Source of the DNA: Micromonospora sp. NBC_00421
Lineage (GTDB): Bacteria > Actinomycetota > Actinomycetes > Mycobacteriales > Micromonosporaceae
Length of the DNA stretch: 64,000 nt
Assembly: GCF_036017915.1 (NCBI RefSeq)
Contig: NZ_CP107929.1
Location: 1,736,001-1,800,000, forward strand
Direction: 5' to 3'
Each line of letters begins with the position of its first letter. Positions within the stretch are counted from its first letter, which is position 1. Made by a program: the position numbers and the translations under genes. Positions 26,229 to 34,497 of the stretch are shown here, piece by piece. The notes under the pieces are model-generated. The model worked only from the letters and a program-made list of their open reading frames with translations, ran no database searches and was not told the origin of the DNA.

Positions 26229-26578
26229 TGGCACGCGAACAGCGACTCGACCCCGAGGTCGAGGTGCTCTGGGAGGACTTCCACGCCGAGGTGAACGTCC
26301 CCTCCGAGCAGCTGCGGCAGTGGCTGCTGACCCGGGGGTCGGGGGAGGAGGCGTTCGGCCCCGGCCCGGACCTCGACCTGCCCGAGCCCGGCCGGCAGAT
26401 CCTGGCCGTCCTGCGCAAGCGCAAGGTCGACCTCACCCCGGCCGACGTCGAGGTGATGCGGGCCGCGGTCGACCGGATCCGGGCCCTGGTGGAGGAGAAA
26501 CCCGGCGCCGGCAACGCCGACGACGAGTGGCGGCACGCCCTGCTCGACCTGGGCCACGACGTCCTCGTCGAACGCTGA
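26228..26578 (+). CDS. DUF3140 protein
   Basis: The 116-aa product fits DUF3140: EVLWEDFHAEVNVPSEQLRQ at 12-31, WLLTRGSGEEAF, and RKRKVDLTPADVEVMRAAVD near 62-82. These small proteins are common in actinomycetes and their function is not known. Its start shares a base with the stop of the upstream small gene, linking it to the Clp operon. Confidence 0.82.
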   Translation: MAREQRLDPEVEVLWEDFHAEVNVPSEQLRQWLLTRGSGEEAFGPGPDLDLPEPGRQILAVLRKRKVDLTPADVEVMRAAVDRIRALVEEKPGAGNADDEWRHALLDLGHDVLVER

Positions 26579-26645
26579 CCCGGACCGTCGCTCGCTGATC
26601 CGGTTCGGATGCTGGCCCGGTTCGGATGCTGGTCAGCCATGGCGG

Positions 26646-26674
26646 GGGCACCCGGGACGGTGTCCCGGGTGCCC
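26646..26674. terminator. Perfect 13-bp hairpin between convergent genes
   Basis: GGGCACCCGGGAC (26646-26658) pairs with 26662-26674 around a 3-nt loop, between the DUF3140 gene and the converging small gene. A direct repeat CCGGTTCGGATGCTGG (26600 and 26618) precedes it. Confidence 0.85.
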
Positions 26675-26697
26675 GGTGTGCCCGGTCGTCGGTGGGG

Positions 26698-26934
26698 CTA
26701 CCCGGACCCGAGGCTGGGCAGGTGCAGGCCGGCGGCATCGGCGGCGTCCTGCCGGTCGGCGCGGGTCTGCTCCTCCCGGGTGAGCAGCGTCGCGTACTCG
26801 GTGATGTCGGCCGGGTCGGGCACCTCGGGCAGGCGACGCAGGAACGTCTCGACGTCCCGGGCGGCGGCGGCGTGCGCGGCGGCCGCCCGGCGCAGCAGTT
26901 CCCGCTGGTCGGCGGCCGGATAGAGATCGGTCAT
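26698..26934 (-). CDS. Small helical hypothetical protein
   Basis: The 78-aa product (MTDLYPAADQRELLRRAAAA...) is Ala/Arg/Glu-rich and mostly helical, with no recognised domain. The ATG at 26934 is 19 bp after the LysR gene stop on the same strand, so they may be co-transcribed. Confidence 0.55.
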   Translation of the reverse strand: MTDLYPAADQRELLRRAAAAHAAAARDVETFLRRLPEVPDPADITEYATLLTREEQTRADRQDAADAAGLHLPSLGSG

Positions 26935-26953
26935 GCAGGGCTGATACCCGTCG

Positions 26954-27952
26954 TCACGCCGTTCGCACCCGCCCGGCCGGTCGGGACGCACCGGTGTCCC
27001 GGGCCCCGAACTCGGGATGCCGCAGCAACCAGGCCAGGTATTCGGGGTGCGCGGCAAGCGAACCGGTGTACGCGGCCACCGCGTCCTCCAGCACCGCCTC
27101 GGCGACCCGGTCCGCCGGGGACTCGGGGTGCCAGCCGAGCAGCAGCCGCCACCGCAGCGGGGTGCCGGCCAGCCGGCGGGTCACCAGGCCGGCGACCGGG
27201 CGGAAGGTGGCCTGGCACAACGCCACCGCCTCGCCGGCGTCGACCAGATCCATGCAGCCGCGGACGTCGGTCTCGTACACCTTGCGGGGGGTGAACCCGG
27301 CGCGGGCGCACGCGGCGGCGAAGCAGTCGCCGAAGCAGCCGTCGCCGGGCGCGGCCACCCACTGCTCGTGCCGCAGCTCGGCCAGGCCGACCTCGTCGTG
27401 GTCGGCCATCGGGTGACCGGCAGGCAACAGCACCAGCACCGGGTCGACCGCCACCTCCCGCCAGGACAGGCCGAACTCCGCCGGCGGGGTGGCGTCGCCG
27501 CAGATGCCGGTCAGTGCGAAGTCGAGCCGGCCACCGGCGACCAGGGCGCCCAGCTCGTCGGCGGACCACGACGCGTAGGTGGTGATCTGCGCGTGTGGCT
27601 GCTCGGCGGCGAGCCGGTGCACCAGCCGGCCCAGGATCGGGCTGTTCACCCCGCCGAAGCGGTACCGGCCCAGGGCGTCCTCGGCCCCGGCCAGCCGGGC
27701 CGCCTCGTCCTGCAGACCCTTCATCGCCGGCAGCAGGACCCGGGCCCGGGACAGCACCAACTCACCCAGGGCGGTCGGCCGGGCTCCCCGACGATCCCGT
27801 TCGAACAGCGGACCGCCCAGCGTCCGCTCGATGCGCTGAAGCTGGGCGGTCAGGGCCGGCTGGGCCAGGCCGAGGGTGGACGCGGCCTTCGTCACGCTGC
27901 CCGTCTCGGCGATCGCGCAGACCACCCGCAGGTGACGCAGCTCCAGATTCAT
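26954..27952 (-). CDS. LysR-family transcriptional regulator
   Basis: The 332-aa protein has the LysR helix-turn-helix at residues 3-60 (LRHLRVVCAIAETGSVTKAA and LAQPALTAQLQRIERTLGGP) and a periplasmic-binding-like effector domain from about 90. The start at 27952 is chosen because TACCGT lies 6 nt upstream (complement of 27959-27964), the leaderless pattern; the frame is open to 27973. No divergent target gene is adjacent, and its effector is unknown. Confidence 0.88.
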   Translation of the reverse strand: MNLELRHLRVVCAIAETGSVTKAASTLGLAQPALTAQLQRIERTLGGPLFERDRRGARPTALGELVLSRARVLLPAMKGLQDEAARLAGAEDALGRYRFGGVNSPILGRLVHRLAAEQPHAQITTYASWSADELGALVAGGRLDFALTGICGDATPPAEFGLSWREVAVDPVLVLLPAGHPMADHDEVGLAELRHEQWVAAPGDGCFGDCFAAACARAGFTPRKVYETDVRGCMDLVDAGEAVALCQATFRPVAGLVTRRLAGTPLRWRLLLGWHPESPADRVAEAVLEDAVAAYTGSLAAHPEYLAWLLRHPEFGARDTGASRPAGRVRTA

Positions 27953-28037
27953 ATGGTGACGGTATGGCCACACGTCGATAGACGGAAGGCCCTGGACGCA
28001 ACCGGGCCGACAGACCTGACGGATCGGGGCCGATCGA

Positions 28038-28658
28038 TCACCGTCCGGATCGGCGGGTGAGGTCGCTCAGTTGGGTACGGCGTCCGGTCACCGCGTCCCG
28101 CAGCTTGTCCACCACTCCGACGGCCGGTTCGACGATCCGGTTCCACGGCGGGGTGGCCGGGGTGCCCGGGTGCGGTCGGGTCGGGGCCGCCTCCTCGGCG
28201 ATCTCCCACCGGTTGCCCAGTCGGATCAGCTCCGCGTCGGTGGCCACCTCGCGCAGCGGGGTGATCAGGTCGGCGACAGTGCTGACGTGCCGGCGGATCC
28301 GGGCCGCGACGTCGGCAAGCGTCGGATCGTTCGGGCCGCCGAGGGCCTTCAACGCGGTGAGCAGCGCCGCGTCCGCCTCCAACTCCCGGTCCACCCGGTC
28401 GGCGGCGGCGGGCAGCGCGGCGCGGGCGGCGGGCAGCAGGTACTGCTCCTCGGCCGACAGGTGCCGCGACACCATCGCGGTGAGCACGTGGAGCACCTCC
28501 CGCCGCCGCGCGACCGGCAGGCTCGGGTCGGTGACCTGGTCGACCAGGTCGAGCAGGTGCCGGTGTTCGGTGTCGGCGAGGTCGGCCATGCTCCGCCCGC
28601 CGGGACGGTAGGCGTCGTTGGCGGCCGGCGGCAGCGGGGGCAGGGGAACGGCGGACAT
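28038..28658 (-). CDS. Hemerythrin-like HHE protein
   Basis: This 206-aa product has the HHE cation-binding pattern: DTEHRHLLDLVDQV at about 29-42, LTAMVSRHLSAEEQYLLPAA near 59-78, and RIRRHVSTVADLI near 120-132, which would place His/Glu ligands for a di-iron site in a four-helix bundle. The region after 155 is Pro-rich. A shorter start at Met24 is possible. Such proteins sense or store O2, NO or iron. Confidence 0.78.
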   Translation of the reverse strand: MSAVPLPPLPPAANDAYRPGGRSMADLADTEHRHLLDLVDQVTDPSLPVARRREVLHVLTAMVSRHLSAEEQYLLPAARAALPAAADRVDRELEADAALLTALKALGGPNDPTLADVAARIRRHVSTVADLITPLREVATDAELIRLGNRWEIAEEAAPTRPHPGTPATPPWNRIVEPAVGVVDKLRDAVTGRRTQLSDLTRRSGR

Positions 28659-28874
28659 GACGCCCTCCTCGACGGGGGCCGGCGCGGGTCGCCGGCCGGG
28701 TGCGACGGGCGGAACGGGGACGCCAGCGGCACTACCCGTACCCGATGGTCGGCAAACCCGGGACGGCCGTGGCGGGCGGTCCCGGCCGGGGTCGACGGCA
28801 GGTCGGCCGGGTGGTCAGCAGTGGGGACCGGCCGGGCCGTCGGCAGCGGGGCCGGTGACTGGTAGAAAGAGGCG

Positions 28875-30203
28875 ATGACGAGCGACGCCGCCTCCGCCCC
28901 GCCCGACCCCACCGCCGAGGTCGTCGACCTCTGCCGTGACCTGCTGCGCATCGACACCACCAACACCGGTGACAACGCCACCAGCGCGGGTGAACGCCGG
29001 GCCGCCGAGTACGTCGCGGAGAAACTCGCCGAGGTCGGCGTGGCCGCCGAGATCCACGAGTCGGCGCCGGGCCGGGCCAACGTGGTCGCCCGTATCCCCG
29101 GTGTGGACCCGGGGCGCGACGCCCTGCTGGTGCACGGTCACCTGGACGTGGTGCCCGCCGACGCCGACGAGTGGTCGGTGCACCCGTTCTCCGGGGAGAT
29201 CCGCGACGGCTACCTGTGGGGCCGGGGCGCGATCGACATGAAGGACTTCGACGCGATGGTGCTGGCGGTGGTGCGGCACTGGCAGCGCACCGGCGTCCGC
29301 CCACCCCGGGACATCGTGCTGGCCTACACCGCCGACGAGGAGGCGGGCAGCGACTACGGCGCGCACTTCCTCGTCCAACGCCACCGGGGCCTCTTCGACG
29401 GCTGCACCGAGGCGATCGGCGAGGTCGGCGGCTTCTCCTACTCGATCAGCGACGCCCAGCGGCTCTATCTGATCGAGACCGCCGAGAAGGGCCTGGACTG
29501 GCTGCGGCTGCACGCCAAGGGTCGCCCCGGGCACGGCTCGTTCATCCACGACGACAACGCGGTCACCGCGCTGGCCGAGGCGGTCGCCCGGATCGGCCGG
29601 CACCGCTTCCCGATCACCGTCACCCCGACCGTACGGGCCTTCCTGGCGGAGCTCTCCGACGTGCTCGGCGTCGAGCTGGACCCGGACGACCCGGAGACCG
29701 CGATCGCCAAGCTCGGCCCGATCGCCAACATCATCGGCGCGACCATCCGCAGCACCGCCAACCCGACCCGGCTGGCCGCCGGTTACAAGGACAACGTCAT
29801 CCCCGGCCGCGCCACCGCCACCATCGACTGCCGCAGCCTGCCCGGCCAGTCGGAGATGCTGGAGCGGCAACTGCGCGAGCTGGTCGGCCCGGACATCGAG
29901 ATCGAGTACATCCAGCGCCAGCCGGCCCTGGAGACCACCTTCGAGGGCGACCTGGTCGAGGCGATGTCGGCGGCGCTGCGGGCCGAGGACCCGGGGGCCC
30001 GTCCGGTGCCCTACATGCTCTCCGGCGGCACCGACGCCAAGGCCTTCGCCCAGCTCGGCATCCGCTGCTTCGGCTTCGCCCCGCTGCGGCTGCCGGCGGA
30101 CCTCAACTTCTCGGCGTTGTTCCACGGCATCGACGAGCGGGTACCGGTGGACGGACTACAGTTCGGCGTGCGGGTGCTCGACCGGTTCCTCCGCAACTGC
30201 TGA
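28875..30203 (+). CDS. M20-family metallopeptidase/deacylase
   Basis: The 442-aa enzyme has the M20 layout: LLVHGHLDVVPAD near 75-87 (first zinc His), GRGAIDMKDFDAM near 116-128 (bridging Asp), AYTADEEAGSDYG near 154-166 (catalytic and ligand Glu), GRPGHGSFIHDDNAV in the dimerisation domain, and MLSGGTDAKAF near 378-388. M20 enzymes hydrolyse dipeptides, N-acyl amino acids or similar amides. AAAGAGG precedes the ATG. Its start region is divergent from the hemerythrin gene. Confidence 0.88.
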   Translation: MTSDAASAPPDPTAEVVDLCRDLLRIDTTNTGDNATSAGERRAAEYVAEKLAEVGVAAEIHESAPGRANVVARIPGVDPGRDALLVHGHLDVVPADADEWSVHPFSGEIRDGYLWGRGAIDMKDFDAMVLAVVRHWQRTGVRPPRDIVLAYTADEEAGSDYGAHFLVQRHRGLFDGCTEAIGEVGGFSYSISDAQRLYLIETAEKGLDWLRLHAKGRPGHGSFIHDDNAVTALAEAVARIGRHRFPITVTPTVRAFLAELSDVLGVELDPDDPETAIAKLGPIANIIGATIRSTANPTRLAAGYKDNVIPGRATATIDCRSLPGQSEMLERQLRELVGPDIEIEYIQRQPALETTFEGDLVEAMSAALRAEDPGARPVPYMLSGGTDAKAFAQLGIRCFGFAPLRLPADLNFSALFHGIDERVPVDGLQFGVRVLDRFLRNC

Positions 30204-30249
30204 GCAGTACCGGTGCCGCACCCACCCCATTTGTCGAAGGGACCTCCTC

Positions 30250-30912
30250 ATGACCGACCAGCACGGTGAGCTGGACGCCGCCCTGGAGCGCGTGATCGAC
30301 GCGGCCCGCGCCCACCTGACGGCCGTCCGTGCCGCCCAGGGGCGGATCGACGACGACGACGTGTGGCAGGCGTACGTGGCGTTGAACAACGCCTCCTTCG
30401 CCTACGACGAGCAGCTGCTCGACGCGTTCGGCGAGGTCACCCCCTGGGACGTCGAGTCGATCGACCCGGACGAGGCGGACGAACGGTTCGGCGGTGCCGC
30501 CGAGGGCGCCGAGGCCACCGACCCGCACCCCCAGGTGATCTCGGTGCGGCAGCGCCGCGACTACCGGGTGCCCAGCGTCTCGGCGCTGCTGCGGGTCGCC
30601 GAGGTGGCCCGTCGGGAGGGTACGCCGGAGGGGGACGAGCCGGCGCCGGTCGAGGGGGTCGGCGAGGCGGTGCTGGAGCTGTTGCAGAGCGGCGACGGTT
30701 CGCTGAGCGCCCTGGACGTGCCGGAGCTGGAGCCGCTGGACGGCGTGGTGATGGTCAGCGAGGTCGGCACCCCTGTCGACCTGGAGTCGTTCGACGACGA
30801 CGATCCGGTGGGCCCGTTCACCCCGGCCGCCGACGACCGGCTGGTGGGTCGGCTCGACGAGCACCCGTTCCTCGACGAGGACGAGCACGACCACGCCGGG
30901 CACCAGCACTAG
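30250..30912 (+). CDS. Conserved acidic hypothetical protein
   Basis: A 220-aa acidic protein with an N-terminal helical part (about 5-70, ALNNASFAYDEQLLDAFGEV) and a linker, then QRRDYRVPSVSALLRVAEVA near 100-119 and a very acidic C-terminus with HDHAGHQH at the end, which might bind metal. It follows the M20 gene by 46 bp. No family name is recognised. Confidence 0.75.
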   Translation: MTDQHGELDAALERVIDAARAHLTAVRAAQGRIDDDDVWQAYVALNNASFAYDEQLLDAFGEVTPWDVESIDPDEADERFGGAAEGAEATDPHPQVISVRQRRDYRVPSVSALLRVAEVARREGTPEGDEPAPVEGVGEAVLELLQSGDGSLSALDVPELEPLDGVVMVSEVGTPVDLESFDDDDPVGPFTPAADDRLVGRLDEHPFLDEDEHDHAGHQH

Positions 30913-30927
30913 CCGGGGCGCAGGCCC

Positions 30928-30957
30928 GCCCGGGGTCCGGCGTGTCCGGCCCCGGGC
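30928..30957 (+). terminator. GC-rich hairpin with one bulge
   Basis: GCCCGGGGtCCGG (30928-30940) pairs with CCGGCCCCGGGC (30946-30957) with one bulged T, 15 bp past the preceding stop, between convergent genes. Confidence 0.7.
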
Positions 30958-31029
30958 GCAGGCCGACGCCCGGCGACCGTTGCCCGCGCAGGTCGGGTGC
31001 GGATCGGCCGGTGACCGGCGCCGGGGCGG

Positions 31030-31221
31030 TCAGTAGGACAGGCCCGGTTGGGGTTGGTTGACCCGACGGCGACGCAGCATCACCTTGCGGGTGCCGTCCC
31101 GGAAGAGCTGCACCCGGGCCAACTCCCAGCCGGAGAACTCCGCCTGGATCGCCAGCTGCGCCGCGGCGGTCAACCGGTCGACGTTCGGCGGCAACCGCAA
31201 CGGCGCGTATTCGTAGTCCAT
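31030..31221 (-). CDS. DUF5703 small protein
   Basis: The 63-aa product (MDYEYAPLRLPPNVDRLTAA then GWELARVQLFRDGTRKVMLR) matches the actinobacterial DUF5703 family, small proteins with a single alpha/beta unit and a basic end. The function is unknown. It sits just downstream of the RiPP-like operon on the same strand but 117 bp away, so a shared role is not implied. Confidence 0.8.
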   Translation of the reverse strand: MDYEYAPLRLPPNVDRLTAAAQLAIQAEFSGWELARVQLFRDGTRKVMLRRRRVNQPQPGLSY

Positions 31222-31338
31222 GACACCTATGCTGCCCAGCCCGGCGGCCCCGCGCCACCCTTTGCCCGGTGCGCCGCGCCACCGCCGGCGTCGTGCCGCG
31301 TGGTGGCCCGGGATCGGGCGGTCGCCCGGTCCCGTCGG

Positions 31339-31908
31339 TCAGCCCGACACACAGTCGGTCGCCCCGTGCTGCCAGGAATGGTCGTAACGGCCGGCGATCC
31401 GCTCGATGAACTCCTCGACCGCCCGCTCGTCGAGGGTGTCCAGGCGGCCCAGCCGCTGCCAGCCGGTCAACCCGATGCCGTGCCCCAGCGGTGGGTAGGG
31501 GGCCACCACCACGTCGCGGGGATGGCGGCGGCCGAGCCGTTCCAGCTTCTCGACGTCGCCGGGCGGGACGTCCGGGGCGTACTGCACCAGCACGTGGCCG
31601 TGTTCCAGGGCGTGCACCTGGAGTTCCTCCGGCACCGCGTCCCGGTAGATGCCCGGCACGACCACCCGGGGCGAGTGCGGCCCCGATGTCGGCGGCAGCG
31701 TCCGGTACGGCTCGTGCGGCGCCCCCTCGTACGCGATGTGCCGGTCGCCCTCGAACGGTTGGGCCGTGCCGGGCAGCCGGTCGCAGGGCAGCGCGGTGTC
31801 CCCGCCGACCAGGCCGACCAGCACCCCCACCCCGAGGCTGGACATGGTCGCCACACTGAGCACGGTGACCACCACGCTGACCACCGGGCCGAGCCATCTG
31901 CGGTTCAC
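31339..31908 (-). CDS. DUF3105 membrane-anchored protein
   Basis: The 189-aa product has one N-terminal membrane segment (about 7-33) and an outside domain with the DUF3105 pattern: RTLPPTSGPHSPRVVVPGIY near 68-87, VHALEHGHVLVQYAP near 97-111, and a C-terminal HGATDCVSG. Cys near 42 and Cys near 187 could form a disulfide. GTG at 31908 overlaps the M50 protease gene by 4 bp (GTGA), so it is the last gene of the peptide-ThiF-M50 operon. DUF3105 has no established role; here immunity, folding or release of the peptide would fit. Confidence 0.83.
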   Translation of the reverse strand: MNRRWLGPVVSVVVTVLSVATMSSLGVGVLVGLVGGDTALPCDRLPGTAQPFEGDRHIAYEGAPHEPYRTLPPTSGPHSPRVVVPGIYRDAVPEELQVHALEHGHVLVQYAPDVPPGDVEKLERLGRRHPRDVVVAPYPPLGHGIGLTGWQRLGRLDTLDERAVEEFIERIAGRYDHSWQHGATDCVSG

Positions 31909-33119
31909 GTGGCCAACCTTCCCGCGCGGTAACGATTACGTACGACCACCCCGAGCGGAAGCAGGACGTTGAGCGACGCGAAAGCCGCCAGCGCAATTCC
32001 TTCCCACCAGTAGGCGCTGCCGAACGGTGCGCCTATCAGCACCCCGGCGGCCCAGCCGAGTGTCACTTTCGCCCCCGGTAGCAGAAAATGGATGGCGAAC
32101 CAGACCATCCAGATGACTCCGGCCACATACAACAATCGGTACCAGCGGGACACCCGCAGATCCCGGGCGTGCGCGTCCCGCAGCACGTTCCGTTCGGCGG
32201 GGGTCAGCCGGCGAACCCATTTCTTGAGGCTGAGCCGGGTCACCTCGTGCAGGTTGCGGCAGCCGGTCGCCGTCGCCATCACCAGGTACATGTCGGTACG
32301 CAGGTAGGCCAGGGTCTGGAAGGCCAACTTGACGGCCTGGCTGAAGACCACCATGGCGAGGAACCGGACCATTCCCGGCGGCAGCTCCAGCCAGCCCCGC
32401 GACCAGGCGAAGCGCGGGGCGACCGCGGCGAACAGCAGTATCCCGTCGATGGCCATGCCGGCGAGGAACGGGCCGTAGCGGCGTTCCGGCGGCAACGCCC
32501 ACAGCCCGGTCAGGTCCGTCTCCAGGACCGGGAAGATCCCCCGGCGTTCCAGCCGCAGCTGCGACCGGACGCCGACGGCCGCGCCGGCGAAGGCGTGCCA
32601 CGCCTCGTGCACCACAGTGAGCAGGGCCACCGTGACGTTGGTGATCAGGAGGCTGAGCACCACGTCGGGAAAGATGAAGGTGTCCTCGTAGGTGGGCAGC
32701 AGCGACGGCTCGGCGGCGAACATCGCCAGGGTGGCCAGCAGCGCGCCGACGTAGATCGTCCAGGCCACCCGGCCGAACAGCGGCCGGACCAGCCGGGCCG
32801 GGATGCGGGACACCGACCAGGGGCGGGCCTGCGCAGGCGGCGGGCCGTCGTCGGCCTGCGCCCTGATGATGCCCGCCTCGACCAGCACCTCGACGAAGTC
32901 CAGCGCGTCCACCGGCTCACCGGTCTCGCGCTCCACCTCGTCGGCGGCCTCGGCGACGGTCCGACCGGCCGCGAACAGTGCCACCAGCCGCGCCCCCACC
33001 TCGGGCACCACCACGAAGTTTCCGCTGGCCAGGTCACCGACGACGTACTCGTCGTCCTCCTCCTGGCGGACCACCAGGTGCGCCACCGGCGGTCGGCTGT
33101 CCAACCCGAGCGCGGTCAC
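31905..33119 (-). CDS. PqqD-like domain fused to M50-type membrane protease
   Basis: The 404-aa protein starts with a PqqD/RRE-like winged helix (about 1-95, VVGDLASGNFVVVPEVGARL then DALDFVEVLVEAGII), which in RiPP systems binds leader peptides. Membrane segments follow from about 117. The zinc motif HEAWH at about 169-173, within VVHEAWHAFAGAAVG, fits M50/site-2-type or peptide zinc metalloprotease proteins. At least five further hydrophobic spans reach the C-terminus. GTG at 33119 overlaps the ThiF gene by 4 bp and has AGGAGGA upstream. Likely job: cutting or exporting the modified peptide at the membrane (inference). Confidence 0.83.
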   Translation of the reverse strand: MTALGLDSRPPVAHLVVRQEEDDEYVVGDLASGNFVVVPEVGARLVALFAAGRTVAEAADEVERETGEPVDALDFVEVLVEAGIIRAQADDGPPPAQARPWSVSRIPARLVRPLFGRVAWTIYVGALLATLAMFAAEPSLLPTYEDTFIFPDVVLSLLITNVTVALLTVVHEAWHAFAGAAVGVRSQLRLERRGIFPVLETDLTGLWALPPERRYGPFLAGMAIDGILLFAAVAPRFAWSRGWLELPPGMVRFLAMVVFSQAVKLAFQTLAYLRTDMYLVMATATGCRNLHEVTRLSLKKWVRRLTPAERNVLRDAHARDLRVSRWYRLLYVAGVIWMVWFAIHFLLPGAKVTLGWAAGVLIGAPFGSAYWWEGIALAAFASLNVLLPLGVVVRNRYRAGRLAT

Positions 33120-34219
33120 CGTTCCTCCTGCAACCAGCCGCAGGTGTCGCACTTCGTGCCGGGCCGGGGATTGACCACGTAGTGGTAGGTCAGGTCGGTC
33201 AGGCTCAGGTGGAACATCCGGCCCCGGGTGGTGGTCGGGATGCCGGCGAGGTGGTGGACGGCGTCGAGGGCGGCCAGGTGCCCGGTGAGGTTGGCGGTGG
33301 GGGCGATCACCGCGTGCCCGGTGAAGGCGAACAGCTCCTCCGGCTCGGCACCGTGCTCCTCGCGCAGCCGGTCGGTGACGCTCGGCAGGCACGCCTCGCA
33401 GCAGGTCTGACCGGGCACGAAGAGACCGATCACCGCCATCGGGCCGGCGTACTGGGCGAGCATCCAGGGCGTTCCGGTGGCCAGGGCGGCCCGGTTGGTC
33501 CACTCCCGGATGGCGTGCCGGGGCTGGTCGGCACAGAGCACCAGCAGGTCCCGGTCGCGCATCAACGCCGCCACGTCCTGCGTCGAGTCGACCCGCGCCT
33601 CCTCGCCGGTCACCGTGACGTGGGAGTTCATCCGGCGCAGCCGGGCCACCGCGGTCGCCACCTTGGCGGCGCCGATGTCGTCCTCGGTATAGAGCAGTTG
33701 CCGGGTCAGGTTGCCCGGCTCGACCACGTCGAAGTCGACGCAGTGCACCGTGCCCACCCCGGCGGCCACCAGGGAGGCGGCCACCGCCGTACCGGAGCCG
33801 CCGAGCCCCAGCACCACCACCCGGCCCGCCTTCAGCCGGGCCTGCACCTCGTAGCGGGAGGTGCGCGGGGTGAGATCCACCCAGGCGTGGTACGTGAACG
33901 CCCGGTCGTACCGGTCGATCTCCTCGGGGCTCAGCTCGGGCGGGGGCGGCGCGGCGGCGTCCTCCACGTACCCGGCGTCGATGATCGTCTCCAGCGCGTC
34001 GGTCGCCTCGTCGGCAGTCATCCCCGAGTGCCCGGCGCGCAGCGCCGCCACGATCTCGGCCCGGGTCCGGGTGCCGTCCATCAGCCCGAGCAGCGTCCAG
34101 AGGCTGCCGTCCTCGTCGTCGATCTCCGCGCCGATCCCCACCTGTCGGCCACCGATGTTGATCAGTGTCGGGTGCAGGCGTACCGGCTTGTGGATGCCCT
34201 TGATCCGGGGCCGCAGCAT
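33116..34219 (-). CDS. ThiF/MoeB E1-like enzyme with RRE-like N-terminus
   Basis: The 367-aa protein combines a PqqD/RRE-like N-terminal domain (about 10-90, ending IIDAGYVED) with an E1 adenylation domain: nucleotide loop VVLGLGGSGTAVAASL near 131-146, then DFDVVEPGNLTRQLLY near 157-172 and DDIGAAK, the classic E1 signature. Two CxxC pairs, CEAC near 271 and CDTC near 358, should hold the structural zinc. E1-like enzymes adenylate a C-terminal carboxylate (ThiS, MoaD, MccA) or assist YcaO azoline formation; no YcaO gene is nearby. AGGAGGTCAT precedes the ATG at 34219. Confidence 0.87.
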   Translation of the reverse strand: MLRPRIKGIHKPVRLHPTLINIGGRQVGIGAEIDDEDGSLWTLLGLMDGTRTRAEIVAALRAGHSGMTADEATDALETIIDAGYVEDAAAPPPPELSPEEIDRYDRAFTYHAWVDLTPRTSRYEVQARLKAGRVVVLGLGGSGTAVAASLVAAGVGTVHCVDFDVVEPGNLTRQLLYTEDDIGAAKVATAVARLRRMNSHVTVTGEEARVDSTQDVAALMRDRDLLVLCADQPRHAIREWTNRAALATGTPWMLAQYAGPMAVIGLFVPGQTCCEACLPSVTDRLREEHGAEPEELFAFTGHAVIAPTANLTGHLAALDAVHHLAGIPTTTRGRMFHLSLTDLTYHYVVNPRPGTKCDTCGWLQEER

Positions 34220-34289
34220 CGGGCGATGACCTCCTGGAGGATGGCCGGCCGGGGCGCGGCACGCCGCGCCCCGGCCGAAACGGGGTGGG

Positions 34290-34412
34290 TCAGCCGCAGA
34301 CGTCGTTGCGGCAGCCCGGGTCGGTGATGATGGCGACGGTGGTCTCGAGCCGCTCGAGCTTGCGCACGACGACCTTGGCGGGCTTGCGCTTGACGTCGGT
34401 CTTACGGTCCAC
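34290..34412 (-). CDS. 40-aa candidate RiPP precursor with C-terminal Cys-Gly
   Basis: A small gene 70 bp upstream of the ThiF gene, on the same strand. The product has a basic leader-like half, MDRKTDVKRKPAKVVVRKLE, and a C-terminal half, RLETTVAIITDPGCRNDVCG, with two cysteines (34 and 39) and a final glycine. GGAGGA lies just before the GTG start, slightly close. Size, basic N-terminus, short Cys-containing end and operon position ahead of a leader-binding E1 and a PqqD-protease make it the likely substrate. The terminal Gly recalls ThiS/MoaD-type tails that E1 enzymes adenylate. It is not recognised as a member of a known RiPP class. Confidence 0.75.
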   Translation of the reverse strand: MDRKTDVKRKPAKVVVRKLERLETTVAIITDPGCRNDVCG

Positions 34413-34468
34413 GGGTCCTCCAGCGAAATGGGAGAAACGACGCGGCGGGGGTCGCTCACGCCGCAATC

Positions 34469-34497
34469 ATTAGAGCATCGTCATTGGTTCGCCACAA
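34469..34497 (-). promoter_or_regulatory. Candidate promoter of the peptide-ThiF operon
   Basis: On the minus strand TTGTGG (34492-34497) and TCTAAT (34469-34474) are separated by 17 bp in an AT-rich stretch, about 57 bp before the peptide GTG. Both boxes match the sigma-70 pattern moderately. Confidence 0.4.

Noticed and set aside
31905..34262. One 785-codon gene covering ThiF and M50 regions
   Set aside because: The first 380 codons are an out-of-frame shadow of the ThiF gene; the M50 gene has its own GTG in the ThiF stop (GTGA) with AGGAGGA upstream.
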